DNA from: an uncultured Alphaproteobacteria bacterium
Lineage (GTDB): Bacteria; Pseudomonadota; Alphaproteobacteria; Rhodobacterales; Rhodobacteraceae
Reading direction: 5' to 3'
NCBI GenBank assembly: GCA_902560505.1
Contig: CACELY010000010.1
Coordinates: 1-38,226, forward strand
Length of the DNA: 38,226 nt
The stretch's first letter is position 1; the number at the start of each line of letters is the position of its first letter. Shown here one piece after another: positions 1 to 8,795 of the stretch. The notes under the pieces were generated by a model. That model was not told where the DNA came from and did not search any database. It saw only the letters and a program-made list of their open reading frames with translations. Made by a program: the position numbers and the translations under genes.

Positions 1-137
1 TAGAATGTAAAGCTTTGCAAGAAGCATTTTCAGAAATGCGGTCGGGCAATTTGTCAACATATTCAAATATGCTTAAATCTGACGATGCAGCGGAAGGTGT
101 TGCAGCATTCGTTGAAAAAAAGAGATCCAAATTTTAA
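1..137 (+). CDS. Enoyl-CoA hydratase/isomerase family protein, C-terminal end only (5' truncated by window edge)
   Basis: Frame 3 reads ECKALQEAFSEMRSGNLSTYSNMLKSDDAAEGVAAFVEKKRSKF*; the S-D-D-A-A-E-G-V-x-A-F-x-E-K-R-x-P/S-x-F ending is typical of crotonase-family proteins. Confidence 0.75.
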   Translation, partial: ECKALQEAFSEMRSGNLSTYSNMLKSDDAAEGVAAFVEKKRSKF

Positions 138-148
138 AGGAAAATAGC

Positions 149-1096
149 TTGGAAAGTTTAGATAAGATCTCAACAGTCGCTAGCATTGGAGGCGGACCCA
201 TAGGAGCTGGTTGGGCCGCTCATTTTCTAGCCAAAGGCCTAAATGTAAAATGTTATCTACACTCAGAGACTGAAATAGATGATTATAAGTCATTAATCAA
301 AATGGCTTGGGAAACTTTAGAAAAATTAGGTATTGATGAAGCAGCATCGTTAGAAAAAATGCAAATTTTCACAAACTTAAAAGAGAGCTTAACCGAGGTC
401 GACTTCGTGCAGGAGAGCATTCCAGAAATATTAAATATAAAGCAAGATTTTTATTCCCAAATTGATTTATTTTTAAATCCGAACGTTATTATAGCTTCAT
501 CAACTTCTGGGCTATTAATTTCAGACATTGTAAAGAACTGCAACACAAAAGATAGAGCAATAGTAGGACATCCTTTTAACCCTCCCTACTTACTACCACT
601 GGTAGAAGTTGTTGCTAGTGAATACACCAATAAACTATGTGTTGATCAGGCGGTCAGCTTTTATAAAGCGGTCGGTAAAGTCCCAATTGTGCTTAAAAAA
701 GAGATTCCGGGATTTATTGCAACTCGGTTACAGGAAGCATTATGGCGAGAGGCTTTGCACATGGTCGCAAATGACGAAGCAACTCCTGAACAAATTGATT
801 TAGCACTAATTAATGGGCCAGCACCTAGGATGGCTTACCAAGGTCAATGCATGGCATTTCACGTAGCCTGTGGCGAAGGAGGTATGGCTACAAATCTCGA
901 CCAATTCGGTCCTGCATTACAATTACCATGGACTAGACTTAAAGCTCCTGAATTAACACAAGAATTACGTGATAAGATGGTTAGTGGGTGTAAAGATATG
1001 TCAAAAGGTAAGCATTTTCTTAAAATGGCTAAAGATCGTGATAACGCAATTGCTGCAATTTTGAGTGCCATAAAAAACAATCGTCCCAATAAATAA
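149..1096 (+). CDS. 3-hydroxyacyl-CoA dehydrogenase-family protein, probable L-carnitine 3-dehydrogenase
   Basis: Rossmann [32 protein letters not shown] motif; TTG start with upstream AAAGGA; followed directly by a BKACE gene. Confidence 0.8.
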   Translation: MESLDKISTVASIGGGPIGAGWAAHFLAKGLNVKCYLHSETEIDDYKSLIKMAWETLEKLGIDEAASLEKMQIFTNLKESLTEVDFVQESIPEILNIKQDFYSQIDLFLNPNVIIASSTSGLLISDIVKNCNTKDRAIVGHPFNPPYLLPLVEVVASEYTNKLCVDQAVSFYKAVGKVPIVLKKEIPGFIATRLQEALWREALHMVANDEATPEQIDLALINGPAPRMAYQGQCMAFHVACGEGGMATNLDQFGPALQLPWTRLKAPELTQELRDKMVSGCKDMSKGKHFLKMAKDRDNAIAAILSAIKNNRPNK

Positions 1097-1106
1097 TGAG
1101 GTTAGC

Positions 1107-1994
1107 ATGAATTTTGAGGTAATAGTGACATGTGCAGTTACGGGAGCCGGTGAGACTGTTGATAAAAGTCCGCATGTTCCAGTAACTCCAAAAGAGGTTG
1201 CAGATGCTGCTATCGAAGCTGCGAAAGCAGGTGCGTCTGCAGCCCATGTTCATGTGCGAGATCCGGAAACTGGTAAAGGATCGCGAGATGTAAACTTATT
1301 TAAAGAAGCAGTTGACAGAATAAGAGATGATAAAACTGATGTAGTTATAAATCTTACTGCAGGAATGGGCGGTGATTGGGCTCCTGATGAAAATGATTTT
1401 TCGATGCCTGGCCCCGGAACGGACATGATAGGTCCTGATGAGAGGCTCGCACATATAGAGATATGTAAGCCAGAAATTTGTTCCTTAGATTGCGGAACCT
1501 TAAATTTCGGTGTCGACGATCATTCTATTTATATATCCACTCTACCTATCCTGAGAAGAATGGCCGAATTGACAAAATCTTGGGGAGTAAAACCAGAATT
1601 AGAGGTTTTTGACTTAGGTCATATTAGATTAGCCAAACAGCTAATTGAAGAGGGATTAATTAAAGAACCCCCAATGTTTCAAATATGTTTAGGAATACCG
1701 TGGGGAGCTGATCAAAGTGTTGATACTATGAAGGCAATGAAGGATCATCTCCCATCAAATGCAATTTGGTCTGGGTTTGGTATTTCAAGAATGCAAATAC
1801 CAATGGCCGCTGCAGCCATTACTATGGGGGGCAATGTCCGTGTTGGTTTAGAAGATAATCTTTATCTTTCAAAAGGCGTACTTGCTACGAATGGACAATT
1901 GGTTGAAAAAGTTATAAAAATAATCACGCTGATGGGTGGAAGAGTTCTTACCCCAGATGAAACAAGGAAAAAGCTTTCATTAATAAAAAACTAA
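1107..1994 (+). CDS. BKACE (DUF849) beta-keto acid cleavage enzyme, probable 3-dehydrocarnitine cleavage enzyme
   Basis: [85 protein letters not shown] motifs of the BKACE family; paired with carnitine dehydrogenase. Confidence 0.85.
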   Translation: MNFEVIVTCAVTGAGETVDKSPHVPVTPKEVADAAIEAAKAGASAAHVHVRDPETGKGSRDVNLFKEAVDRIRDDKTDVVINLTAGMGGDWAPDENDFSMPGPGTDMIGPDERLAHIEICKPEICSLDCGTLNFGVDDHSIYISTLPILRRMAELTKSWGVKPELEVFDLGHIRLAKQLIEEGLIKEPPMFQICLGIPWGADQSVDTMKAMKDHLPSNAIWSGFGISRMQIPMAAAAITMGGNVRVGLEDNLYLSKGVLATNGQLVEKVIKIITLMGGRVLTPDETRKKLSLIKN

Positions 1995-2009
1995 TTATTG
2001 AGATAAACT

Positions 2010-3167
2010 ATGTATGACACTTCAAGCGACTCAAAAATTCTATTAGATACTGTCCAAAAATTCATGGCTGACGAAATTTATCCTCATGAAGACCGTGTGG
2101 ATAAACTTGGTTATGTTCCAGATGAAATAGGCAAACAAATAGAAGAAAAATCAAAAGAAGTTGGATTATTTGCAGCTAATCTTCCAGAAAAATACGGTGG
2201 GGGGGGATTGGATTATTCTTCAATGATGATTGTTGAAAGAGAGTATGGAAAAACTTCACATGCTTTACATTCATGGATAGCACGTCCTACCGAAATACTT
2301 CTGGCCTGCAACGAAAAGCAAATTGAAGAGTACCTTTATCCCTGTGTAAAAGGTGATAAACGAGAATTATTTGCATTAACAGAACCTGACGCGGGCTCTG
2401 ATATCATGAGTATGAAATCGAACGCTAAGAAAGAAGGAGCTGACTGGATTTTGAATGGTTCCAAACATTTTATTTCTGGACCATGTATGCCAGATTTTGC
2501 GATTGTATTTGCTGCTACAGGAGAAGATGAAACGCCTCGCGGAAAAAGAAAGAGAATTACAGCCTTCTTAGTAGATGTTGGCATTCCCGGATTTGATATT
2601 CAAGAGGGTACAAAGTGTATCAGCTACCGGGGATATAAAAATTACCAGTTAAGCTTTAATGACGTTAGGCTTTCTGCTGATAAGATACTAGGTACTGAGG
2701 GTAATGGACTTTCATTATCTGGGAAATGGCTTGGCATGGGTCGTATTTGGGTAGGAGCGACTTGTTGTGGCAAGGCAGAACGAATTCTTGATTTAGCTTT
2801 AGACTGGGCTGCTCAAAGAAAACAATTTGGCAAGCCAATAGGAACTTTCCAAGCTACAGGTTTCAAGCTAGCAGATATGAAGATGAACTTACGAGCCGCA
2901 GACCTATTAGTAAAAGATGCTGTGGACAGGGCTCTGTTTGGTCAAATGATGGATGAAGATGCGGCTATTGTTAAGATTTTCTGTTCAGAAATGCTTAATA
3001 AGGTAGCAGATGATACTGTTCAGATTTTTGGAGGAATGGGCTTAATGGAAGAGATGCCTATTGAAAGGCTTTGGAGAGACTCACGATTGGAAAGAATTTG
3101 GGATGGAACCTCTGAAATACAAAGGCATATTGTAACGCGCTCAATGCTTAGACCTCTTGGGGCATGA
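2010..3167 (+). CDS. Acyl-CoA dehydrogenase
   Basis: LTEPDAGSDIMSMKSNAKKEGADWILNGSKHFIS, QIFGGMGLMEEMPIERLWRDSRLERIWDGTSEIQRHIVTRSML. Confidence 0.9.
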   Translation: MYDTSSDSKILLDTVQKFMADEIYPHEDRVDKLGYVPDEIGKQIEEKSKEVGLFAANLPEKYGGGGLDYSSMMIVEREYGKTSHALHSWIARPTEILLACNEKQIEEYLYPCVKGDKRELFALTEPDAGSDIMSMKSNAKKEGADWILNGSKHFISGPCMPDFAIVFAATGEDETPRGKRKRITAFLVDVGIPGFDIQEGTKCISYRGYKNYQLSFNDVRLSADKILGTEGNGLSLSGKWLGMGRIWVGATCCGKAERILDLALDWAAQRKQFGKPIGTFQATGFKLADMKMNLRAADLLVKDAVDRALFGQMMDEDAAIVKIFCSEMLNKVADDTVQIFGGMGLMEEMPIERLWRDSRLERIWDGTSEIQRHIVTRSMLRPLGA

Positions 3168-4705
3168 TTTTAAACTCTTTAAAAAGCATCGATCGTTTTT
3201 TTAAAGCAAAATCAGTCGTTTTTATCGGTGGCAAAGACATATTTGTTCCCATAAGGGAGTTAAAAAGAAGAGGTTATAAGGGGAAAATATTTGTTGTTAA
3301 CCCAACAAGAAAGAAAATCGATAATTATAAATGTTTAAGAAAGGTTTCTGACCTTCCGTTGAGTCCGGATGCTGCGTTCATCGCTGTACCTGCTAAAGAG
3401 GTTATTTCAATTGTGAGAGCTCTTAAAGCCATTAAGTGCAAAGGAATAGTATGTTATTCGGCAGGGTTTAAAGAAATCGGTAAGACTGGAAAATACCTTG
3501 AGGATAGACTTATTAAGGAATGCGGTGACACTCCATTAATTGGGCCTAATTGTTATGGATTCATTAATTTTTCTGACAACCTTGCACTTTGGCCGTTTTC
3601 ACACAAAGGCAAACGTTGCAAAAAGGGAATTGCGCTTATTACTCAAAGTGGAATGCTATCATCAGATATTATTATGGCAACTAGATCACTTCCAATTAGC
3701 TTTATGGTATCCGTGGGGAACCAAGCTGTAACAAAGATTGAAGACTTAATTTACTATTTCAGCAAAAAGACAAATGTGTCCTGCATTGCTATACACATCG
3801 AAGGAATTTCTGATTTAACTAGATTTGTGGAGGCCTCAAAATTTTCATTTAATGCAGGAAAACCTATTATTGTTTACAAATCTGGTAAATCACAAATTGG
3901 TAAAAGGATTGCTAAAAGCCATACCGGATCTCTTTCCGGAAATAATGAAATGTATTCAGCACTTTTTAAGCAATTGACTATTACTGAAGTATATGATCCG
4001 ATACAATTACTTGAAACAGCTAAATTGTTTAGTGTTTCATGCCCAATAAAAACAAATAAAATTTTAGCACTTACCTGTTCTGGTGGTGGAGCTGCAATGG
4101 TTGCAGATAACGCAGAAGAATTCGAATTAAAGTTACCAAACTTTAGTAAATGTCAGAAAAAATCACTGGACAAAGTGTTACCAAAGATAGCAACGATATC
4201 AAACCCCTTAGATTACACAACTCCCATATGGGGTATTCCAGAAAAGACAGGTCCAGTATTTAAAAACGCACTGAAAAACGACTATTCCACAGCAATTTTG
4301 GTACAGGATTTTCCTCATGCGCAAATAAACGAGACTGAACAGCTCTATTTAAACGATACAAAGGTTTTTATAGATGAATGTAAACTCGTTGGTCTTACTC
4401 CCATTATCTGTTCAACGCTGCCTGAAAATATTAATGAAGGTGTAGGCAATAAGATTTTGAAGTTGGGTGGCATTCCAATGCAGGGTATATATAACTGTTT
4501 AAACGCAGTAAAACAGCTCTTAGATTACAATAATTTCAGTGATAGAAAAGAGTTGCATAATTTTAAGTTAGCCCAATACAAAAATAATAAATTTGTGAAC
4601 ATAAACGAATACCAAGGAAAAATTCTTATTAGAGCAAAAGGAATAAAAGTTCCTAATGCACAACTTGTCAAAAAATGTAAAAGATTTAGAAAAATTAAAA
4701 ATTAA
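3164..4705 (+). CDS. ADP-forming acyl-CoA synthetase (acetate-CoA ligase family), CoA-binding and ligase domains; reading frame interrupted before the ATP-grasp domain
   Basis: N-terminal CoA-binding domain (SVVFIGGKDIFVPIRELKRRGYKGKIFVVNP), ITQSGMLSSDI, SHTGSLSGNNEMYSALFKQ; terminates just after INEYQGKILIRAKGIKVPNAQLVKK, the start of the ATP-grasp domain. Overlaps the preceding stop by 4 nt. Confidence 0.8.
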   Translation: MILNSLKSIDRFFKAKSVVFIGGKDIFVPIRELKRRGYKGKIFVVNPTRKKIDNYKCLRKVSDLPLSPDAAFIAVPAKEVISIVRALKAIKCKGIVCYSAGFKEIGKTGKYLEDRLIKECGDTPLIGPNCYGFINFSDNLALWPFSHKGKRCKKGIALITQSGMLSSDIIMATRSLPISFMVSVGNQAVTKIEDLIYYFSKKTNVSCIAIHIEGISDLTRFVEASKFSFNAGKPIIVYKSGKSQIGKRIAKSHTGSLSGNNEMYSALFKQLTITEVYDPIQLLETAKLFSVSCPIKTNKILALTCSGGGAAMVADNAEEFELKLPNFSKCQKKSLDKVLPKIATISNPLDYTTPIWGIPEKTGPVFKNALKNDYSTAILVQDFPHAQINETEQLYLNDTKVFIDECKLVGLTPIICSTLPENINEGVGNKILKLGGIPMQGIYNCLNAVKQLLDYNNFSDRKELHNFKLAQYKNNKFVNINEYQGKILIRAKGIKVPNAQLVKKCKRFRKIKN

Positions 4706-5240
4706 ATTTCCAATCGCTTTAAAGTTTACTAGCTCAAAAATTTTACATAAGACCGAGTTAGGAGCTGTTAAGTTAAATATCAATAGTCGAACGGAGCTAA
4801 TATCAAAATATCACGAAGTTAAAAAATCATTGGGCTTAAAGGCAATTAATAATGGTACTTTTTTTATCGAAGAAATGCTTCCAGCTCCAATTGCAGAAAT
4901 GTTTTTAAGCATTCGAAGAGACAAAACATTTGGTGATGTATTAGTTGTTGGCATGGGAGGAGCGTTAACTGAATTATACAGGGATACAAAAACTTTTATA
5001 TTACCTGTATCAAAAAAATATATTTCACAAGAAATAAAAAAATTGAAATTTTTCAATCTAATCAATGGTTTTCGTAATAATAGTAAAGCAAATTTCAATA
5101 TGATTATTAATGAAATATTTAAAATAGCAGATTTTCATAGCCAAGAAGAAAATGGGTGCGTATCAATAGAGATAAATCCATTTTTTATATACAAAGATAG
5201 CATGATAGCAGCGGATTGTGTTTTAAGTCGAAAAATATAA
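4656..5240 (+). CDS. ADP-forming acyl-CoA synthetase, ATP-grasp domain fragment (continuation of 3164..4705 in the +1 frame)
   Basis: KNVKDLEKLKIKFPIALKFTSSKILHKTELGAVKLN ... VVGMGGALTELYRD is the ATP-grasp continuation; restored by removing one A from the A6 run at 4670-4675. Confidence 0.75.
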   Translation: MHNLSKNVKDLEKLKIKFPIALKFTSSKILHKTELGAVKLNINSRTELISKYHEVKKSLGLKAINNGTFFIEEMLPAPIAEMFLSIRRDKTFGDVLVVGMGGALTELYRDTKTFILPVSKKYISQEIKKLKFFNLINGFRNNSKANFNMIINEIFKIADFHSQEENGCVSIEINPFFIYKDSMIAADCVLSRKI

Positions 5241-5244
5241 GATA

Positions 5245-6288
5245 CTATTTATATTTTTCTTTGTTTTTTGAAGCTTTCTCTCTGAAAAGTGCACCTATAG
5301 CTGCGTCTAATGTAACTTTTCCTATTTTTTTACCTTTATCATCGACAACGCTACACTCCTTGTTCTTTTCATTATTTAGGACCTTTAAAGCGTCTTCGAG
5401 AGAGCAAGAGCTGTCTAAAGAAGCGCCCTCACTACTACCTTTTTGCATAATGGATTTAACTTCAATTACTTTCCCACGGTTAATATCTTTTATGAAATCA
5501 GAGATATAGTCATCAGCTGGCTTCATAATTATTTGTTGAGGATCACCTTTTTGAATAATCTTTCCATCCCTCAATATTGCAATGTTATCTCCAATTCTAA
5601 GTGCTTCATCTAAATCGTGTGTTATAAAGATAATTGTCTTATGTAAATCTTTTTGAAGTTCTAAAAGGATATTTTGCATATCGGTTCTTATTAAAGGGTC
5701 TAAGGCTGAAAATGCTTCATCCATCAATAATATAGGAGCATCTGTTGCCAGTGCTCTAGCCAAACCAACTCTCTGTTGCATGCCACCGGAGAGTTGAGCA
5801 GGATATCTTTCCTCAAATCCTGATAATCCCACACTTTCAATCCACTTATGGCTTTTTTCCTTCGCTATACTCTCCTGCTCACCTTGGATGGTCAGGCCAT
5901 ACGCAACGTTTTGTGCTACTGTTTTATGCGGTAAGAGAGCAAACTTTTGAAAAACCATAGATGTTTTCTTTCGCCTGAATTCACGCAATTGAAGTTGTGA
6001 CATTGAAAGAATATCTTCATCATCTACGGTAATTGCGCCCGCTGTAGGTTCAATCAAGCGATTGATATGTCTTATCAGAGTTGACTTTCCAGAGCCTGAT
6101 AGTCCCATAATCACCTGTATTCTTTGCTCAGGAATATCTAGATTAATGTCGTTTAGCCCAAGGACATGACTATGATTATCCAATAGCTCCTGTTTTGACA
6201 TTCCATTTTTTACAGAATCTATAAAAGACTTACCTCTAGGACCAAAGATTTTATAGAGATTTTCTATTTTAAGCTTAGTTTTACTCAT
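5245..6288 (-). CDS. Glycine betaine/proline-type ABC transporter ATP-binding protein with C-terminal CBS-like region
   Basis: Walker A GLSGSGKST, LSGGMQQRVGLARALATDAPILLMDEAFSALDPLIR, ITHDLDEALRIGD. Start placed at ATG 6288 (MSKTKLKIENLYKIFG), giving an ATGAGTAA overlap with the permease stop, rather than the longer ORF start at 6348. Confidence 0.9.
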   Translation of the reverse strand: MSKTKLKIENLYKIFGPRGKSFIDSVKNGMSKQELLDNHSHVLGLNDINLDIPEQRIQVIMGLSGSGKSTLIRHINRLIEPTAGAITVDDEDILSMSQLQLREFRRKKTSMVFQKFALLPHKTVAQNVAYGLTIQGEQESIAKEKSHKWIESVGLSGFEERYPAQLSGGMQQRVGLARALATDAPILLMDEAFSALDPLIRTDMQNILLELQKDLHKTIIFITHDLDEALRIGDNIAILRDGKIIQKGDPQQIIMKPADDYISDFIKDINRGKVIEVKSIMQKGSSEGASLDSSCSLEDALKVLNNEKNKECSVVDDKGKKIGKVTLDAAIGALFREKASKNKEKYK

Positions 6289-7171
6289 GCTCTTTTCCGT
6301 AACGGTGAGCTTGAAGTCTTTGTCCGTACCGCTGCGATACTCTATCAAAAATTATTGCCAACGCAACTATTGCTAAACCGTTCATCAATCCGAGTGTTAA
6401 ATACTGATTTTGAACAGCTTGCAGAACCGGCATACCTAAACCTTTAACACCAATCATTGAAGCTATAACAACCATTGCCAACGCCATCATGATGGTCTGG
6501 TTTACTCCAGCGAAAATATTTGGTAGAGCCAAGGGAATTTGTACCGAAAAGAGCTTTTGTCTGTAGCTAGAACCAAAAGCATCTGCAGCCTCAAGAATTT
6601 CTTTATCCACTAACCTTATGCCTAAATTAGTTAAACGAATAATTGGAGGTATCGCGTATACACAAACCGCTATTAATCCTGGCACCCTTCCAATGCCTAG
6701 AAGCATTACTACCGGTAACAAATAGACAAAGATTGGGATGGTTTGCATTAAGTCTAAAATTGGTGTTATTGCACTTTGTACTCGATCATAGCGTGACATT
6801 AATATTCCGATTGGAATTCCGACAGCTATACAAATAAGTGTAGAAACAGATATTAATGAAATAGTTGCCATCATATCTTTCCACATTCCAAAATAACCAA
6901 TTAACATGAAGGAAACTACAGAGCCTAAAGCCAGCTTCCAGCTTCTAGACCCGATATAGGCAAGCCCCGCAACTATTATAAGTATAATTGGCCATGGAGT
7001 TGCTATTAAGAGTTTTTCTAACCAGACTAAGAAGAAATACAGAGGATCAAAGAATGCTTCAATAGCATCTCCGTTTGACCTAGACCATTCTCTAAAAGAT
7101 CCATCAATGCCTTTTTTCAAATCTCTTAAGTCTCTTTTGCCTAAGCTCGGAAACTCTGCAAGCCAATCCAT
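6281..7171 (-). CDS. Glycine betaine/proline-type ABC transporter permease (ProW/TmoW family)
   Basis: Hydrophobic; AADAFGSSYRQKLFSVQIPLALPNIFAGVNQTIMMALAMVVIASMIG permease EAA-loop motif. Confidence 0.9.
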   Translation of the reverse strand: MDWLAEFPSLGKRDLRDLKKGIDGSFREWSRSNGDAIEAFFDPLYFFLVWLEKLLIATPWPIILIIVAGLAYIGSRSWKLALGSVVSFMLIGYFGMWKDMMATISLISVSTLICIAVGIPIGILMSRYDRVQSAITPILDLMQTIPIFVYLLPVVMLLGIGRVPGLIAVCVYAIPPIIRLTNLGIRLVDKEILEAADAFGSSYRQKLFSVQIPLALPNIFAGVNQTIMMALAMVVIASMIGVKGLGMPVLQAVQNQYLTLGLMNGLAIVALAIIFDRVSQRYGQRLQAHRYGKEHE

Positions 7172-7200
7172 GATTTACCCTTATCAAAAAATTAAAAAAA

Positions 7201-7228
7201 AAGTCGCCTCAGTTACCCGAGGCGACTT
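7201..7228 (-). terminator. Perfect 10-bp stem / 8-nt loop hairpin followed (minus strand) by a U-rich tract; intercistronic terminator/attenuator between SBP and permease
   Basis: AAGTCGCCTC agttaccc GAGGCGACTT; minus-strand downstream sequence is TTTTTTTAATTTTTT (7186-7200). Confidence 0.85.
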
Positions 7229-7244
7229 AAATAAACATATATTT

Positions 7245-8249
7245 TTAGAGAGATGCCTTAACCTTCTTAGCGACGTCTGCAGACACCCAAGGTGTCCAAA
7301 CATCTTCATATTCGATTAAGAACTCGACAGCTGCATCTGGCCCATTAGCCTGGTTATCTTCCATATACACCAACATTTTGTTCATTATTGGGCCTGGGAA
7401 AATACGTTTTGCAAAATAACCCATAGCATCTGATCCTGCAGACTCTTTAAAGTTTGTAGTCACAATAGTGTGAACTTCTGATTTGGTCCAAGCTGATGGC
7501 TTTGGATCAGCACAGTCTTGTTCAGCTTTTGCAATACAACCATCCCAGTTCTCTGCGCCAGCAAAAGGTACGCCAAAAGGAACAAGCTGCATGTTAAATT
7601 TTCCGATAGGAGCTGTTGGAGCCCAATAGTACCCAAACCAATTATCTCCTCTTTGTACAGCTTTTGCCATAGATGCGTCAAGACCAGCTTGCGAACCTGG
7701 GTCAACTAAGATCCAGCCTTTATCTTCCATTTTAAACGCTCTGAATAGGTTTATGTTTGAAAGTTGGCATCCCCATCCTGCAGGACATCCAATGAATTCT
7801 CCTTTTGAAGGATCCTCTTTTGCCGGGAAAAGATCTGGTCTTTCAAGAATATCTAAAACAGTCTTTAGACCTGGGTTCTTTGTAAGCACGTAGTCTGGTA
7901 CCCACCAGCCCTCTCCAAGATCCGTGATCGGCATTTCTCTAGCTGAATGCAATCTTCCTTCGTCCATTGCCTTGAAAAGTGGTTCTCTTACAGCATTGAT
8001 CCACAACTCAGCAGCAACATCAGGTTGACCCTTTTCATTCATAGATGCAAAAGTCGTAGTAGTTGCGCCGGCAACCATTTCGATTTCGCAGCCATAACCT
8101 TCTTCAAGAATAATTTTATCGACATTTGCCATTAGTGTAGCTGATGGCCAGTTCATATCAGCCATAGAAATTGACCCACATGCCGCATAGACATTTGTGG
8201 CTAAAGCCATGGTGCCAGCAACGACAGTTGACATCAAAAATTTATACAT
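7245..8249 (-). CDS. ABC transporter substrate-binding protein, ProX/OpuAC family, resembling TMAO/betaine-binding TmoX type
   Basis: Signal peptide MYKFLMSTVVAGTMALATNVYAAC; multiple Trp-containing segments (MNWPSATL, AELWINAV, GEGWWVPDY, GWGCQ, DNWFGYYWAPT) consistent with a quaternary-amine binding aromatic pocket; upstream of permease and ATPase. Confidence 0.85.
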   Translation of the reverse strand: MYKFLMSTVVAGTMALATNVYAACGSISMADMNWPSATLMANVDKIILEEGYGCEIEMVAGATTTTFASMNEKGQPDVAAELWINAVREPLFKAMDEGRLHSAREMPITDLGEGWWVPDYVLTKNPGLKTVLDILERPDLFPAKEDPSKGEFIGCPAGWGCQLSNINLFRAFKMEDKGWILVDPGSQAGLDASMAKAVQRGDNWFGYYWAPTAPIGKFNMQLVPFGVPFAGAENWDGCIAKAEQDCADPKPSAWTKSEVHTIVTTNFKESAGSDAMGYFAKRIFPGPIMNKMLVYMEDNQANGPDAAVEFLIEYEDVWTPWVSADVAKKVKASL

Positions 8250-8490
8250 ATCTCTTTCCTTCCATTATAGGTCATACGTTAAAGACCAAGATTTGTTTAT
8301 CATAAGGCTACCCGTTTCATTAAGCGCTTGTCAATAGCAACAACTTTTTTTGTAGCGAGCTTTACAGATGAGACCTAATATTTATTCAATTATTGAACTA
8401 GTTGCTTTAAAAATGCTTGAAAAAGCGCCAGTTTGTTGTATTTATTATAATCAGAGGTCGGTCGCTAGCCCTCTATAAAAAAGGCCTAAA

Positions 8491-8766
8491 ATGTATTCGG
8501 AGGCTATAGTGGCAATGTTCAATTATATTTTATCAAAGATAAATAGTAAAAAAACTCCATATCAAGTAGGGCAAAGACTCTATTCGAGAACAAAGCGCAA
8601 TGCCCTTTTTTTAGAAAAAGAAATATTTGTAAATGAAATAAAGCATTTTCGAGTGAGAATTGAGGGTGCGCCGATTAAAAAAGCTGTTATTCTAAGTGAA
8701 AGTGCTTTAAAAAATGAAAAATATAAAGCTCTTGAAAATAATTCAAAAATAGAAACGCTGCTTTGA
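8491..8766 (+). CDS. Small hypothetical protein (91 aa or shorter)
   Basis: ORF in the gap between two minus-strand operons; no recognised family. Weakly supported. Confidence 0.3.
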   Translation: MYSEAIVAMFNYILSKINSKKTPYQVGQRLYSRTKRNALFLEKEIFVNEIKHFRVRIEGAPIKKAVILSESALKNEKYKALENNSKIETLL

Positions 8767-8795
8767 TTTTGTTGGTCCTTTAACTTAATTTACAC

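Noticed and set aside
609-803. Short ORFs overlapping well-supported genes (e.g. 609..803, 859..1089, 2336..2584, 7460..7705, 10476..11081, 32745..33107, 35131..35454)
   Set aside because: All lie within or antisense to strongly supported CDS and have no family resemblance; best explained as chance open frames.
4664-4705. Programmed ribosomal frameshifting at the CoA ligase break
   Set aside because: No supporting stimulatory structure or classical +1 site was recognised; simple indel, sequencing error or slippage is more economical. Kept only as an alternative in the finding.
5216-5509. Plus-strand ORF 5216..5509
   Set aside because: Antisense to the 3' end of the ABC ATPase gene and starts inside the CoA-ligase fragment; no independent support.
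8280-8340. TTGACA-like -35 element upstream of the binding-protein gene (minus strand)
   Set aside because: No -10 hexamer at suitable spacing; the nearest TATGAT is about 24 bp away.
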